This document shows, in pieces, positions 16,212 to 25,724 of a stretch of DNA of 64,000 nt. The first letter of the stretch is position 1. Each line of letters begins with the position of its first letter. A program made the position numbers and the translations under genes. Source of the DNA: Flavitalea plasmicola (GTDB lineage: Bacteria; Bacteroidota; Bacteroidia; Chitinophagales; Chitinophagaceae). Location: the NCBI RefSeq assembly GCF_030546645.1, contig NZ_JAUOTO010000005.1, positions 682,001 to 746,000 of the forward strand, given 5' to 3'. The notes beneath the pieces are model-generated. The model was not told where the DNA came from and searched no databases. It worked only from the letters and a program-made list of their open reading frames with translations.

Positions 16212-17825
16212 TTGGCAATACCTGTGATTGACCTGTTTGCAGGTCCGGGCGGACTCGGAGAGGGGTTTTCGGCATTGCCGGACGCTAAGGGTGGCAACGC
16301 TTTCAAAATTGCCCTTTCAGTGGAAAAGGAGCTCAATGCTCATCAGACGCTGACGCTCAGGAGTTTTTTTCGCCAGTTTGATCCCGGCGATGTCCCGGAT
16401 GATTATTATGAATTTTTGAAAGGGAAGCTTTCGCTTTCAAATTTATATTTTATGTGGCCCGAGCAGGCTGAAGTTGCCCTGGATGAAGCATGGCATGCAA
16501 CATTGGGTGAAGGTAAGGGCGCCGTAGCAACTGCCGAAGTGGACAGAAGGATCGAAGCTGCGCTGGAGGGCAGGAAAGACTGGCTCCTGATTGGGGGGCC
16601 ACCTTGCCAGGCATATTCCGTAGTAGGCAGGTCGAGGCGGCAGGAGAAGATGCTGGATGAAAGCAAGGATGAAAGGGTAGGGCTTTACAAGCAATATCTG
16701 AGGATACTTGCGGTTCATAGTCCTTCGGTATTTGTCATGGAAAATGTAAAAGGACTTCTGTCGGCGGAGACCAGGGAAAGTCCGATGTTTGATAAAATGC
16801 TTGCAGATCTTTCAGATCCGGCGTCCGTGGCATTACGGGATAAGTGGAGGAATGGCAGACTGCTCACCTGCCCGGGATACAGGATTTATTCCCTTGTAGT
16901 AAAGTCCGGGAGTGACGATCCGGCGGGCAATCCTGCATACGGCAGACAGATGGATTATGTGATCATGACTGAAAAATATGGTATACCGCAGTCCAGGCAT
17001 AGGGTCATATTACTGGGCGTACGTAAAGACATCAGTGTGATACCTGATATCCTGGAAGATGCGGACGAGGTACCTGTTTCAAAAGTGCTGCAGGGACTTC
17101 CCAGGATCAGAAGTGGTATTTCGAGAGGCAATGACAGTAATGAATTGTGGAAGGCGGCGCTTGCCCAGGTTGCCCGCGAAGGCATTCTGGACGGTGTGGA
17201 TAATATGGTATGTCAGGAAATATACAGGAACCTTGATCAGGTGACGCTGCCACAGAACGGTATGGGCGCGGATTATGTTCCCTATCCGGCAGTGAATGTC
17301 AGTTACAGACCGGATTGGTACTTAGACAAAAGATTAGGAGGGGTATGTAATCACTTATCCAAGACGCATATGGAAAGCGATCTTCACCGTTACTTTTTCA
17401 TATCCAGTTTTGCGAAAGTCCGGAAGGTTTCGCCAAAGCTGAACGAGCTTCCTGAGTCCCTGCTGCCGGCGCATAAAAATGTAACCGAAGGCAAGGACCT
17501 TAAGACATTCTCAGATCGTTTTCGCGTACAGGTGTGGAACAGGCCATCGAAGACGATTACGAGCCATATTTCCAAGGACGGGCATTATTTTATTCATCCC
17601 GATCCCACTCAGTGCCGCAGCCTGACAGTGCGGGAGGCCGCAAGGATCCAGACCTTTCCCGACAACTATTACTTCTGCGGAACCATGACGGCCCAGTTCA
17701 CGCAGGTAGGTAATGCGGTACCACCGCTGCTGGCGCATCAGATAGCAAAAGTCGTTCTGAAAATATTTAAATCTCCCCTGAATGAAAGTAATAAAAAGCA
17801 TCCCCAACGCCTTAAGAACGTTTGA
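16212..17825 (+). CDS. DNA (cytosine-5-)-methyltransferase
   Basis: 537 residues with all main m5C motifs in order: motif I DLFAGPGGLGEGF (7-19), motif IV GGPPCQAYS with catalytic C132, motif VI ENVKG, motif VIII QSRHRVILLG, and near the end motif IX/X REAARIQTFPD and GNAVPP. The target-recognition region is long (about residues 260-440), so the site specificity cannot be read. The TTG at 16212 is the only start that keeps motif I complete at the N-terminus. It modifies cytosine in DNA and could mark self for the neighbouring ATPases. The end overlaps the next gene by 44 bases. No Vsr-like gene is adjacent. Confidence 0.93.
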   Translation: MAIPVIDLFAGPGGLGEGFSALPDAKGGNAFKIALSVEKELNAHQTLTLRSFFRQFDPGDVPDDYYEFLKGKLSLSNLYFMWPEQAEVALDEAWHATLGEGKGAVATAEVDRRIEAALEGRKDWLLIGGPPCQAYSVVGRSRRQEKMLDESKDERVGLYKQYLRILAVHSPSVFVMENVKGLLSAETRESPMFDKMLADLSDPASVALRDKWRNGRLLTCPGYRIYSLVVKSGSDDPAGNPAYGRQMDYVIMTEKYGIPQSRHRVILLGVRKDISVIPDILEDADEVPVSKVLQGLPRIRSGISRGNDSNELWKAALAQVAREGILDGVDNMVCQEIYRNLDQVTLPQNGMGADYVPYPAVNVSYRPDWYLDKRLGGVCNHLSKTHMESDLHRYFFISSFAKVRKVSPKLNELPESLLPAHKNVTEGKDLKTFSDRFRVQVWNRPSKTITSHISKDGHYFIHPDPTQCRSLTVREAARIQTFPDNYYFCGTMTAQFTQVGNAVPPLLAHQIAKVVLKIFKSPLNESNKKHPQRLKNV

Positions 17826-19383
17826 AGCTTTAAGGGCCATTGGTTATGACCTCAATTCCGCGGTAGCGGATGTAGTAGACAATTCGATTACGGAGAAAGT
17901 GGCGGCCGGGAATGTAGCCGTGACCTTCAGGTTCCGGAGCGGTAAGGTAATCTGCAGAATTCTGGATGATGGATGCGGGATGAATGAAAAGGAGCTGGAA
18001 GAGGCGATGCGCCTGGGTGTCGAGACGGAATATAAGCCCGGCGACCTGGGCAAATTCGGCATGGGTATGAAGGCGGCTTCCCTGAGCCATTGCAATGTCC
18101 TGACGGTGATTTCAAAAAAGAGCAGATCGCTGGTGTGCGGATACAGATGGGATATCAGTCATATAAGAGAGAAAGGGTGGGAGCTGATCCAGCTTGAGCC
18201 GAAAGAGATAGAGGAGATACTGCTGAAGGAGAAAGTGGTACTTAACCAGGCCGGAACACTGGTGCTCTGGGACGACCTTTTCTATATCGACAAGGAATTC
18301 AGATCATATACCGTTGACAAACTGGCCCAGAATTTTATTTTCAGGCTGGAAGAAGACCTGAAACTGCACCTGAGGATGGTTTACCACCGGTTTCTGGACG
18401 GCAGCCTTGGTAAGGGGGGCTCGGTCGATATAAAAGTCAACGGGCAGACATTGAAGCCCTGGGATCCTTTCTGCAGAAGCGAGCCGGAGACCGAACAGAT
18501 TGTTTTAAAGAAGGAAGATGGAAAGTTTAAAATACCTGGTTACAGAAGCCCGATAGCTATCGAAGCCTATGTGCTGCCCACGCAGGAGGGTTTCTCCAGC
18601 GAGTCCGCGTGGAAAGAAGGAAGAGGACTGCTTTCCTGGAACGACGGCCAAGGTTATTATATCTACAGGGCCAACCGGCTTATACGGTTTGGGGGATGGC
18701 ATGGCACCAAGGCTAAGGATGAGCATGACAAGCTGGCCAGGATCAGCATCGATATAGACCCCGGTCTCGATGAAATCTTCCGGATTACAGTGAATAAATC
18801 CAGGGTACAGTTTCCGGAGATGTTGTTCCAGCACCTGAAAACTATTGTAAACCCGCTGGTCGTAAAAAAGGCGAAGTCGAAGTATAAGAAATCCGACGAT
18901 CATCTCACCGTCAGCAATACGATCCGGAAGAACACCGGCAATATGAACCGCATCTCCCGTAAACTGATCGAGGAGGCCGGCATCCGCACAAAATCTTCCA
19001 ACGGAAAATCTGATCCCGAGGTGGAAGTAGTAAATCCATCCGGCTCGTGGATGTCAAATAAAATAAAAGAATTCCTGAAATACGGCGGCGAACAGGATTA
19101 TGAAATTGTCTCGGGCAAACTGGACAACGGACAGTTGTGGAAGATCATTTGTAACGAGGGAGCAAAATTCAAGGTAATCGTCAATGCCGCGCACCCTTTT
19201 TATACAAACATCTATAAGTCTGCAGCAAACAAGGCTGCAACCAGTGCGATAGATGCGCTGATCTTTTCTCTTGCGTTTGCAGAGCTATACAACAAGACTG
19301 AAAAAAATGCGCATTTGTTCGAAACATTCAAGACTGTTTCCTCGCAGGCGCTGGCAAGGCTGACGAAGGAGAAAATCTTCTGA
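17782..19383 (+). CDS. MORC/MutL-like GHKL ATPase
   Basis: 533 residues. The Bergerat ATP site is clear: N-box AVADVVDNSIT (D30, N34), G1 DDGCGM (62-67) and G2 GKFGMGMKAAS (90-100). The residue equivalent to the catalytic glutamate of the N-box is aspartate (D30), a change worth noting. A transducer-like region follows (VNKSRVQFPE near 335). The last 150 residues are a basic linker and a compact alpha/beta part that I cannot assign. Such stand-alone GHKL ATPases occur beside C5 methyltransferases and Z1 proteins in restriction-modification and defence loci described by comparative genomics (Iyer and co-workers). It starts inside the methyltransferase gene and ends two bases before the Z1 gene: tight coupling. 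Confidence 0.85.
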   Translation: MKVIKSIPNALRTFEALRAIGYDLNSAVADVVDNSITEKVAAGNVAVTFRFRSGKVICRILDDGCGMNEKELEEAMRLGVETEYKPGDLGKFGMGMKAASLSHCNVLTVISKKSRSLVCGYRWDISHIREKGWELIQLEPKEIEEILLKEKVVLNQAGTLVLWDDLFYIDKEFRSYTVDKLAQNFIFRLEEDLKLHLRMVYHRFLDGSLGKGGSVDIKVNGQTLKPWDPFCRSEPETEQIVLKKEDGKFKIPGYRSPIAIEAYVLPTQEGFSSESAWKEGRGLLSWNDGQGYYIYRANRLIRFGGWHGTKAKDEHDKLARISIDIDPGLDEIFRITVNKSRVQFPEMLFQHLKTIVNPLVVKKAKSKYKKSDDHLTVSNTIRKNTGNMNRISRKLIEEAGIRTKSSNGKSDPEVEVVNPSGSWMSNKIKEFLKYGGEQDYEIVSGKLDNGQLWKIICNEGAKFKVIVNAAHPFYTNIYKSAANKAATSAIDALIFSLAFAELYNKTEKNAHLFETFKTVSSQALARLTKEKIF

Positions 19384-19385
19384 TT

Positions 19386-22022
19386 ATGAATGAAGCCGTC
19401 CTGAGAATAATTGATATCCTTGCTAAACGCTTCCGGCTGAAAGGCAGCGAATTCAACCTCGCGCAGGAACTGGAGATAAAGGACCCGGTTACTGAAAAGG
19501 GCCTGACGGAAGAAGAGAAAGTTTACGTGAAGAAAAACCTGCTTACCATCATCCAGTATAAGGAATCACATGATGGCACTTCCCTCGTTCCGGTGTCTGT
19601 GGTCACCGACCCAAAGAAGCATGAAGAATGGTACGGTGACTGGCTGCAGGAAAATAACAATCCCGCCGACAGCTATTACTGGCACAGGCTCGAGGACTTC
19701 CTTTCCATCGAGCTGACAGAAAAATACGGCTATGAGAAAGCCGGCAGGATCATCAGGTCCATCGATGAGGCGACCAGGGTCATCATGCGTAATCTGGCTA
19801 ATCCGCACAGAACTGAATTTTCCTACAAGGGTCTGGTGGTGGGATATGTTCAGAGTGGAAAGACGGCCAATTTTACGGCGCTGATCGCCAAGGCTGCAGA
19901 TGCAGGGTACAGGCTTATCATTGTTCTGGCGGGGATTCATAAGGTACTGCGCAAACAAACCCAGGTGCGGCTGGATAAAGAGCTGACCGGATACAAGGAA
20001 GTCGACACCGAAGAAAATTACATCGACCCGCCCGGAGCGGCGCATCGCTGGACACGGCTGACTACGGCCGAAAACGATTTTTCCGCGAAAAGCCAGGCTG
20101 CTTTTAATGTATTGGGCAGGCATGAAACGCCCACGCTGGTCGTGGTAAAGAAAAATACAAGGGTCCTCAACAGCCTGATCCGCTATTTTTCCAAGGCATC
20201 ACCCGACCTCAGGGCCGGCATTCCCGTGCTGGTGATAGACGATGAAGCCGATCAGGCATCCATCGATACCAATGCCAATAATTCCGACGCGGATCTCAGC
20301 AAAACGAACGACAGTATCAGAAGGCTGCTCAAACTATTCAGCAAAAAGGCGTACGTAGGCTATACGGCGACACCTTTCGCCAATGTCCTTATAGACATGG
20401 GCAGCTTCCTTGATACGCATGAAGATGATCTGTATCCGCGCAACTTTATCGTGTCTCTTCCGGAGCCCCAGGGATATTTCGGCTCTTCCATGATTTTCAG
20501 CGGCGATCTTGCGGAAAGGTTTGTAAAAAACATACCCGACGAGTCCGGTCAGCTGATCCGCGAACGTGCAATGGGCGTCCATCTGTCGGAAGCTATCGAC
20601 CTTTTCCTCCTTTCCTGCGCTGTCCGGAACCTGCGTGGAGACAGCCGGAAACCCATGAGCATGCTGGTGCATGTGACGCACATCGTGACCCAGATGTCGG
20701 CGATCTATGAGCTTATATATGACTATGTAAGGATGATCACCGGGCGGTATGGAAACAACGAGCACGCTGCTGTGCTGAAAGAGGAATATGCTCAGCTCTG
20801 GGTATCCTTCAGCGCCGACGCGGAAGCTATCAATAAAGGTTTGCATATTGACAGGTCGCTGCCGGCTTTCGATGAGGTCTGGGAGGAACTGGCGGACGTG
20901 CTTTCCGCCCTCAGAATCCTGGAGCTTAACAGCAGCAGTTATGACAAGCTGGACTACTCCACCGATGAAGAAGTAAAAGTCATTGCTGTGGGGGGCAACC
21001 AGCTGTCCCGGGGGCTGACGCTGGAGGGGCTGATGATGAGCTATTATCTGAGGGCCAGCAAACAGTACGACACTTTACTGCAGATGGGCAGGTGGTTCGG
21101 ATACAGACAGGGTTATGAAGACCTGACAAGGGTATTCACCACTGGGCATATCTGGGAATCTTTCGAACACCTGTCCCTGGTGGAAAGCGAATTGCGGAGC
21201 GAGATTTACCGGTATGAAGACGATGGGCTGACTCCTTTGGATATGGCTGTGTCCATAAGAGCGCATCACACCCTCACTGTAACGGCTCCTAATAAAATGG
21301 GCGCCGCCAGGTTCAGAAAGATATCCTACAGCAAATCCATTAACCAGACCATCTGGCTGCCCCTGGATAATCCGGACATGCTGGAAGAAAATTACCGGCT
21401 GGGCGAAAGTTTTATCGCAGCGATAGGAGGGGCCGGCGGGTTCAGGACTGTATCCGGCAGTGGCGTTTTTCTGGCAGACAGGAAGGCCGACGGGCGCCAG
21501 GTGCTGGAGGATTTTCTGGCCAGGTACAGATTTGTCGGTAAGGAAGGCATGTATGGACCTGGCCTGGATCATGGACGGCTGCTGGAATACATCAACAGGA
21601 GAATCACCGGATTCAGCCCGGAGCTGACACAATGGTCTGTGGCGGTAGCAGGCAACCTGAAACCACAGTATAAGGGAGACCCTGTTCTTTATGGAGGACT
21701 CCGGATCAACAGGCCCGGAAGAAGCAGAAAGTATACGGAAAAAGGTTATAACATCGGCGTACTGACTGAGTCCGACCATTTAAAGATAGACTTAGGGCAT
21801 GATGCTGCCGATCCTTATGATGGCAGGACGGCTCAGAACCCATTGCTCCTGCTATACCTGATTGCAAAGGATAGCAAATCATCAACTCAAAAGCCCAATC
21901 CCACTGTCAATGAGAGAATTGATCTGTTTCAGGGGATTGAGACGGAACATAAGGATGTGCTGGGCATTGCCATAGTTCTGCCGGAAAGTCCGCAAGAGCC
22001 CAGTGATTACATAGGGCAGTAA
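19386..22022 (+). CDS. Z1 domain helicase-like ATPase
   Basis: 878 residues, typical for Z1 proteins. It has a P-loop VGYVQSGKTANF (GKT at 158-160), Walker B VLVIDDEADQAS (DEAD at 286-289), an SF2 motif III-like GYTATPFANVL (about 325-335) and a late QMGRWFGYRQGYEDLTRV (about 566) in place of motif VI; QMGRWFGYR is characteristic of the Z1 family. It probably moves along or remodels DNA using ATP. No nuclease motif (PD-(D/E)XK, HNH, PLD) is seen in its C-terminal 300 residues. Last gene of the coupled methyltransferase-GHKL-Z1 set; a GT-C-like gene follows after 75 bases and may be read through. Confidence 0.92.
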   Translation: MNEAVLRIIDILAKRFRLKGSEFNLAQELEIKDPVTEKGLTEEEKVYVKKNLLTIIQYKESHDGTSLVPVSVVTDPKKHEEWYGDWLQENNNPADSYYWHRLEDFLSIELTEKYGYEKAGRIIRSIDEATRVIMRNLANPHRTEFSYKGLVVGYVQSGKTANFTALIAKAADAGYRLIIVLAGIHKVLRKQTQVRLDKELTGYKEVDTEENYIDPPGAAHRWTRLTTAENDFSAKSQAAFNVLGRHETPTLVVVKKNTRVLNSLIRYFSKASPDLRAGIPVLVIDDEADQASIDTNANNSDADLSKTNDSIRRLLKLFSKKAYVGYTATPFANVLIDMGSFLDTHEDDLYPRNFIVSLPEPQGYFGSSMIFSGDLAERFVKNIPDESGQLIRERAMGVHLSEAIDLFLLSCAVRNLRGDSRKPMSMLVHVTHIVTQMSAIYELIYDYVRMITGRYGNNEHAAVLKEEYAQLWVSFSADAEAINKGLHIDRSLPAFDEVWEELADVLSALRILELNSSSYDKLDYSTDEEVKVIAVGGNQLSRGLTLEGLMMSYYLRASKQYDTLLQMGRWFGYRQGYEDLTRVFTTGHIWESFEHLSLVESELRSEIYRYEDDGLTPLDMAVSIRAHHTLTVTAPNKMGAARFRKISYSKSINQTIWLPLDNPDMLEENYRLGESFIAAIGGAGGFRTVSGSGVFLADRKADGRQVLEDFLARYRFVGKEGMYGPGLDHGRLLEYINRRITGFSPELTQWSVAVAGNLKPQYKGDPVLYGGLRINRPGRSRKYTEKGYNIGVLTESDHLKIDLGHDAADPYDGRTAQNPLLLLYLIAKDSKSSTQKPNPTVNERIDLFQGIETEHKDVLGIAIVLPESPQEPSDYIGQ

Positions 22023-22097
22023 TCGCTCCCGAATGGATAACAGTTGGGACAGGACAAGATAATCTGCAAGTTTAACTTTGTCCAAAACGCTTTCAGA

Positions 22098-23606
22098 ATG
22101 ACTACCTCCGGCTCTTTCAGGAACTTCATTTTTAAAGAGAACGCAGACCTGTTACTTTGGGCAGGCTGTCTGCTGATATTGCATTTTATCCTCCTTAAGA
22201 TTTACTATCCATACGCTGTTATATTTGGCGACAGCAGCGAATATGTCCGGGCTGCATGGCATAATACACAACTGACGGCCTGGCCGATTGGCTATTCAAA
22301 ATTACTCGGATGGATACATACGCTTACCAGAAAAGACTGGGCAATCGTGATTTTTCAATACCTGCTGCTGGAAGCCGCCGTCCTTTACCTCTATTTTACT
22401 GTATTGTACCTGCTGCGTCCGGGGAAATGGGTGAAGCTGCTTATTCTTTTTTTCCTGGTAATGAATCCTTTTATCCTGTCCATAACAAATTATATTTTAT
22501 CGGATGCAATATTCGCCGCCCTGACGATTTTCTGGTTTTCCATAATGATGTGGTATCTGCATAAGCCGCGGCCAATCCTGGTGTACCTGCTCGTATTTGC
22601 TAATTTACTGTTGTTCTCTTTAAGATATTATGCCGCCTTTTATCCTTTGATTACTGTCCCTGTTATTTTGTTTTCAAAAGTGCGCTGGTGGGTAAAGGTA
22701 TCCGGACTAGTCCTGGGTTGCCTGCTGTTTATCGGATTTATCTGGTATACGGCATCATTATTTGAAAAACAATCAGGCATCCGGGATTTTTCTCCCTTTT
22801 CCGGCTGGCAACTGGCAGGTAATGCGTTGATCATGTACCGACATATTTCTCATCGGGAACAGGATACACCACCGCCGGCCCTGCGATCATTGCACCAGCT
22901 GGTTTTGAAGGAAATGAACAATCCGGAATCGCCGATCAATGGGATTCCGGACAGGCGGCTGGTGATTTATTTCACCTGGGATGCACGTAGTCCCTTGATG
23001 CAATATTGTGGTATGAAGTTAAGTATCCATCCGCTGACTTCGGATCTGCCGAAGTGGTCCTCGGTAGGAAAGCTCTATCATGACTATGGCGTTTATCTCA
23101 TAAAAAGACATCCTGTTGAATACATCAGGTACTATGTCGGGCAGGGCTTAGACTGGTTTATAAGCCCCAGAGCAGAATTTACCAACGTTTATCCACAGGG
23201 AGGATATGAGATCCCTGGTATTGTAAATGACTGGTTCGGATATAATTCAGACTGGCTGCCATGCAGCCCGGATTCCCTTTATTCAATTGCCATGTTTCCA
23301 CAAATAATTACCATACTTAATGCGCTGGTATTAATCGGGGTAATTATTTTTTTCTTTCGCAGGTGCCATGTTGCTGAAGGTAGTTTAACTACTAAGGTTC
23401 TGATTTTTTTTATGACATATTGGTCGGGGAATTTTCTGTTTATTATATTTTCGGCGCCTGCAACACTCAGATATGCTTTATCTATCATGATCCTGGATAT
23501 AGTGTTTGTGCCAATGCTTTTTGAGTTTATTTTGCGTTCGGCGAGGAAGAAAATAGCCCTGCAACACACAATCGGGGACAAACGCCGGTCGGAAATTTTT
23601 GTGTAG
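22098..23606 (+). CDS. Polytopic membrane protein, GT-C-like, paralogue of the 3049-4560 protein
   Basis: 502 residues from the ATG at 22098; a TTG at 22044 would add 18 polar residues, but the ATG lies close to the first hydrophobic helix. About ten membrane segments. Conserved blocks shared with the protein at 3049-4560 include YPYA, the acidic loop GDSSEYVRAAW, AWPIGYSKLL, IFQYLLLEAA, KPRP, FSPFSGWQLAGNA and SPLMQY. That pattern suggests a GT-C-type transferase using a lipid-phosphate sugar. It follows the Z1 gene in the same direction, but nothing in it suggests a defence role, so I treat it as the first gene past the defence locus. Its own promoter is not obvious. Confidence 0.7.
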   Translation: MTTSGSFRNFIFKENADLLLWAGCLLILHFILLKIYYPYAVIFGDSSEYVRAAWHNTQLTAWPIGYSKLLGWIHTLTRKDWAIVIFQYLLLEAAVLYLYFTVLYLLRPGKWVKLLILFFLVMNPFILSITNYILSDAIFAALTIFWFSIMMWYLHKPRPILVYLLVFANLLLFSLRYYAAFYPLITVPVILFSKVRWWVKVSGLVLGCLLFIGFIWYTASLFEKQSGIRDFSPFSGWQLAGNALIMYRHISHREQDTPPPALRSLHQLVLKEMNNPESPINGIPDRRLVIYFTWDARSPLMQYCGMKLSIHPLTSDLPKWSSVGKLYHDYGVYLIKRHPVEYIRYYVGQGLDWFISPRAEFTNVYPQGGYEIPGIVNDWFGYNSDWLPCSPDSLYSIAMFPQIITILNALVLIGVIIFFFRRCHVAEGSLTTKVLIFFMTYWSGNFLFIIFSAPATLRYALSIMILDIVFVPMLFEFILRSARKKIALQHTIGDKRRSEIFV

Positions 23607-23611
23607 ATTTG
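23604..23611 (+). promoter_or_regulatory. -7 box of the amidohydrolase gene
   Basis: TAGATTTG fits TAnnTTTG, begins in the stop codon of the upstream gene and sits 17 bases before the ATG at 23628. No good -33 box. Confidence 0.35.
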
Positions 23612-23627
23612 GTTCACAATACAAACA

Positions 23628-25673
23628 ATGGGAAAGCGTCTCTTACTCCTGTTTTTAGCTTTACGGGAATTTGCCGCTATGGCGCAAAACCCCGACAGCG
23701 CCACGTTCCTCCTGCATAAATTCGCCCAGAACATCGGCAAGGAAAGCTATATCGTCCATCACACCGACTCTGGTCTCTTTTATGACGTAACATTCAAGTT
23801 CACGGACAGAGGCACCCCGGTGCCCCTGAAAGCCCGCCTGGGGATCACTGCTAAGTACGACCCCCTGAGCTTATGGATAAAAGGGAATACGTCCCGGTTT
23901 TCTACGATCAACGATAGCATCGTCATACACGGCAGGACGGCGTCTATCCGAGTGGATGACAGCACCTATAGTCGCGATCTATCGAAGCAAAGCTTTCTTG
24001 TCGCCGGCTATGCGCCTGGCACGGTGCAGATGATGCTGCTGAAATACTGGGAAAGCCATGGCAAACCCGACAGCATCTCCATATTGCCCAGCGGTACCGT
24101 GAGGATCCGCAAGGACGGGGCGGATGAGGTAGGACCCATGCTTCTGGACCGCTATGTCATCAGCGGCCTCGTATGGGGCAATGAGCTGCTGTGGACAGGC
24201 CCTGGCGACCAGCTGTTGTGTATTATCACCAATGACGCGGAAGGGGATAAGCTGGAAATAATGCAGGAACAATATGAATCCTTGCTGCCCCGATTGCTGA
24301 GATCCGCGGCCATGCATGGGATGCAGCTGTTTACAAAGGAAATGGCAGGCGCACGGGGCGGAAAAGCGTCCGGTGTGGGTCAGGATGTGTCTTCCTTCTT
24401 CGGCAAGGGCCCCTCTTCCCTTTCCGGCAAGTATGGCGCGTCCCTTGGCAAAGCACAGCCCACGGCCATTGTAGGCGGTACCCTGATAGATGTCGTGAGT
24501 GGGGTGGCGATGAAGGATGCTGTAGTGTTAATAGATGGCGGATTGATCAAGGCTGTCGGAAAAGCCGGGGAGTTGGCCGTTCCGGCTGGGTACACCGTCG
24601 TCCACGCTGAAGGCAAGACCATCCTGCCCGGCCTCTGGGACATGCATGCCCATTTCGAGCAGGCCGAATGGGGACCGGCCTACCTGGCGGCGGGTGTGAC
24701 CACCGTGCGGGATTGCGGCAACGAATTCGAATACATCGATGCTATCCAGGGAGCTATCGATGGCGGGAAGGGGGTGGGACCGCATATCTTAAAGGCAGGC
24801 ATCATCGACGGACCTGGCCCCATGGGCTTAGGGATCGTACGTGCGTCAACGGCTGAAGAGGCCGTGGCCATCGTGAGAAAATACAAGGAGCATGGATTTG
24901 TTCAGATCAAGATCTATAGTTCGGTGACCCCGCCCGTGGTAAAGGCCATCTGCGATGAGGCCCACCGGCTGGGCCTGACGGTGACAGGCCATATCCCCGA
25001 GGGCATGACCCTGCAGCAGGGCGTCGATTCCGGCATGGACATGATCAATCATATCCAGTATGTCTACCAGGTGATGAAGAGGAATAAGGACAGGAGCGTG
25101 GACCTCACGGACAGCACGAACCAGGAGGTGCTGCGGTTTGTCAAGGCGCACGGGACTGTGATCGACCCGACCCTAGGCGTTTTCGAGATGATCTTCCGCA
25201 ATACAAAGGACGATATCACCCAGATGGAGCCTGCCTACCAGACCCTGCCCCTGCCACTGCAGGCGCTGTTCAGGAACATGGGCATGGCGCCGGATGTGGC
25301 GCCCCGTTATAAGCCCATCATGGCCAGTGCGGAAAAGATCACCAAGGCGCTGTTTGACGCAGGCGTTCCTATAGTGGCCGGCACAGACATGGGATTCCCC
25401 GGCTACAGCGTGGCCCGGGAGCTGGAACTCTATGTGGACGCGGGCTTTACCCCCCTGGAAGCGATCCAGTCCGCCACCATCGTTCCGGCACAGGTGATGA
25501 AGCTGGATAAAGTGACAGGCCGCATTGCGCCCGGCTTTAGGGCGGACCTGGTCATCGTGGAAGGAGACCCATTGGCCCGCATACGGGATATCCGGAATGT
25601 GCGTACGGTGGTGAAGGATGGCCGGGTGTATGATCCGGTGGTCCTTCATGGATTGGCGGGATTTGGAAAATAG
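23628..25673 (+). CDS. Secreted amidohydrolase family protein
   Basis: 681 residues with a signal peptide ending near AMAQ. Residues about 20-250 are a domain of unknown role, rich in beta strands. From residue 280 it is a composite amidohydrolase: small beta domain (IVGGTLIDVVSG), then the barrel with the metal motif WDMHAHF (H340, H342), later histidines in TGHIPEGM and MINHIQYVYQ, and the late aspartate D587 in VAGTDMGFPG; the chain returns to the beta domain at APGFRADLVIVEGDP. The family hydrolyses C-N bonds of cyclic amides, dipeptides or related compounds; this export-type group often resembles Xaa-Pro or imidazolonepropionase-like enzymes. The substrate cannot be deduced. Confidence 0.85.
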   Translation: MGKRLLLLFLALREFAAMAQNPDSATFLLHKFAQNIGKESYIVHHTDSGLFYDVTFKFTDRGTPVPLKARLGITAKYDPLSLWIKGNTSRFSTINDSIVIHGRTASIRVDDSTYSRDLSKQSFLVAGYAPGTVQMMLLKYWESHGKPDSISILPSGTVRIRKDGADEVGPMLLDRYVISGLVWGNELLWTGPGDQLLCIITNDAEGDKLEIMQEQYESLLPRLLRSAAMHGMQLFTKEMAGARGGKASGVGQDVSSFFGKGPSSLSGKYGASLGKAQPTAIVGGTLIDVVSGVAMKDAVVLIDGGLIKAVGKAGELAVPAGYTVVHAEGKTILPGLWDMHAHFEQAEWGPAYLAAGVTTVRDCGNEFEYIDAIQGAIDGGKGVGPHILKAGIIDGPGPMGLGIVRASTAEEAVAIVRKYKEHGFVQIKIYSSVTPPVVKAICDEAHRLGLTVTGHIPEGMTLQQGVDSGMDMINHIQYVYQVMKRNKDRSVDLTDSTNQEVLRFVKAHGTVIDPTLGVFEMIFRNTKDDITQMEPAYQTLPLPLQALFRNMGMAPDVAPRYKPIMASAEKITKALFDAGVPIVAGTDMGFPGYSVARELELYVDAGFTPLEAIQSATIVPAQVMKLDKVTGRIAPGFRADLVIVEGDPLARIRDIRNVRTVVKDGRVYDPVVLHGLAGFGK

Positions 25674-25724
25674 GCCCCGGGCAATAAGCATGCGCCAACG
25701 GACGTTCTCTTTTTTTTTAATATT

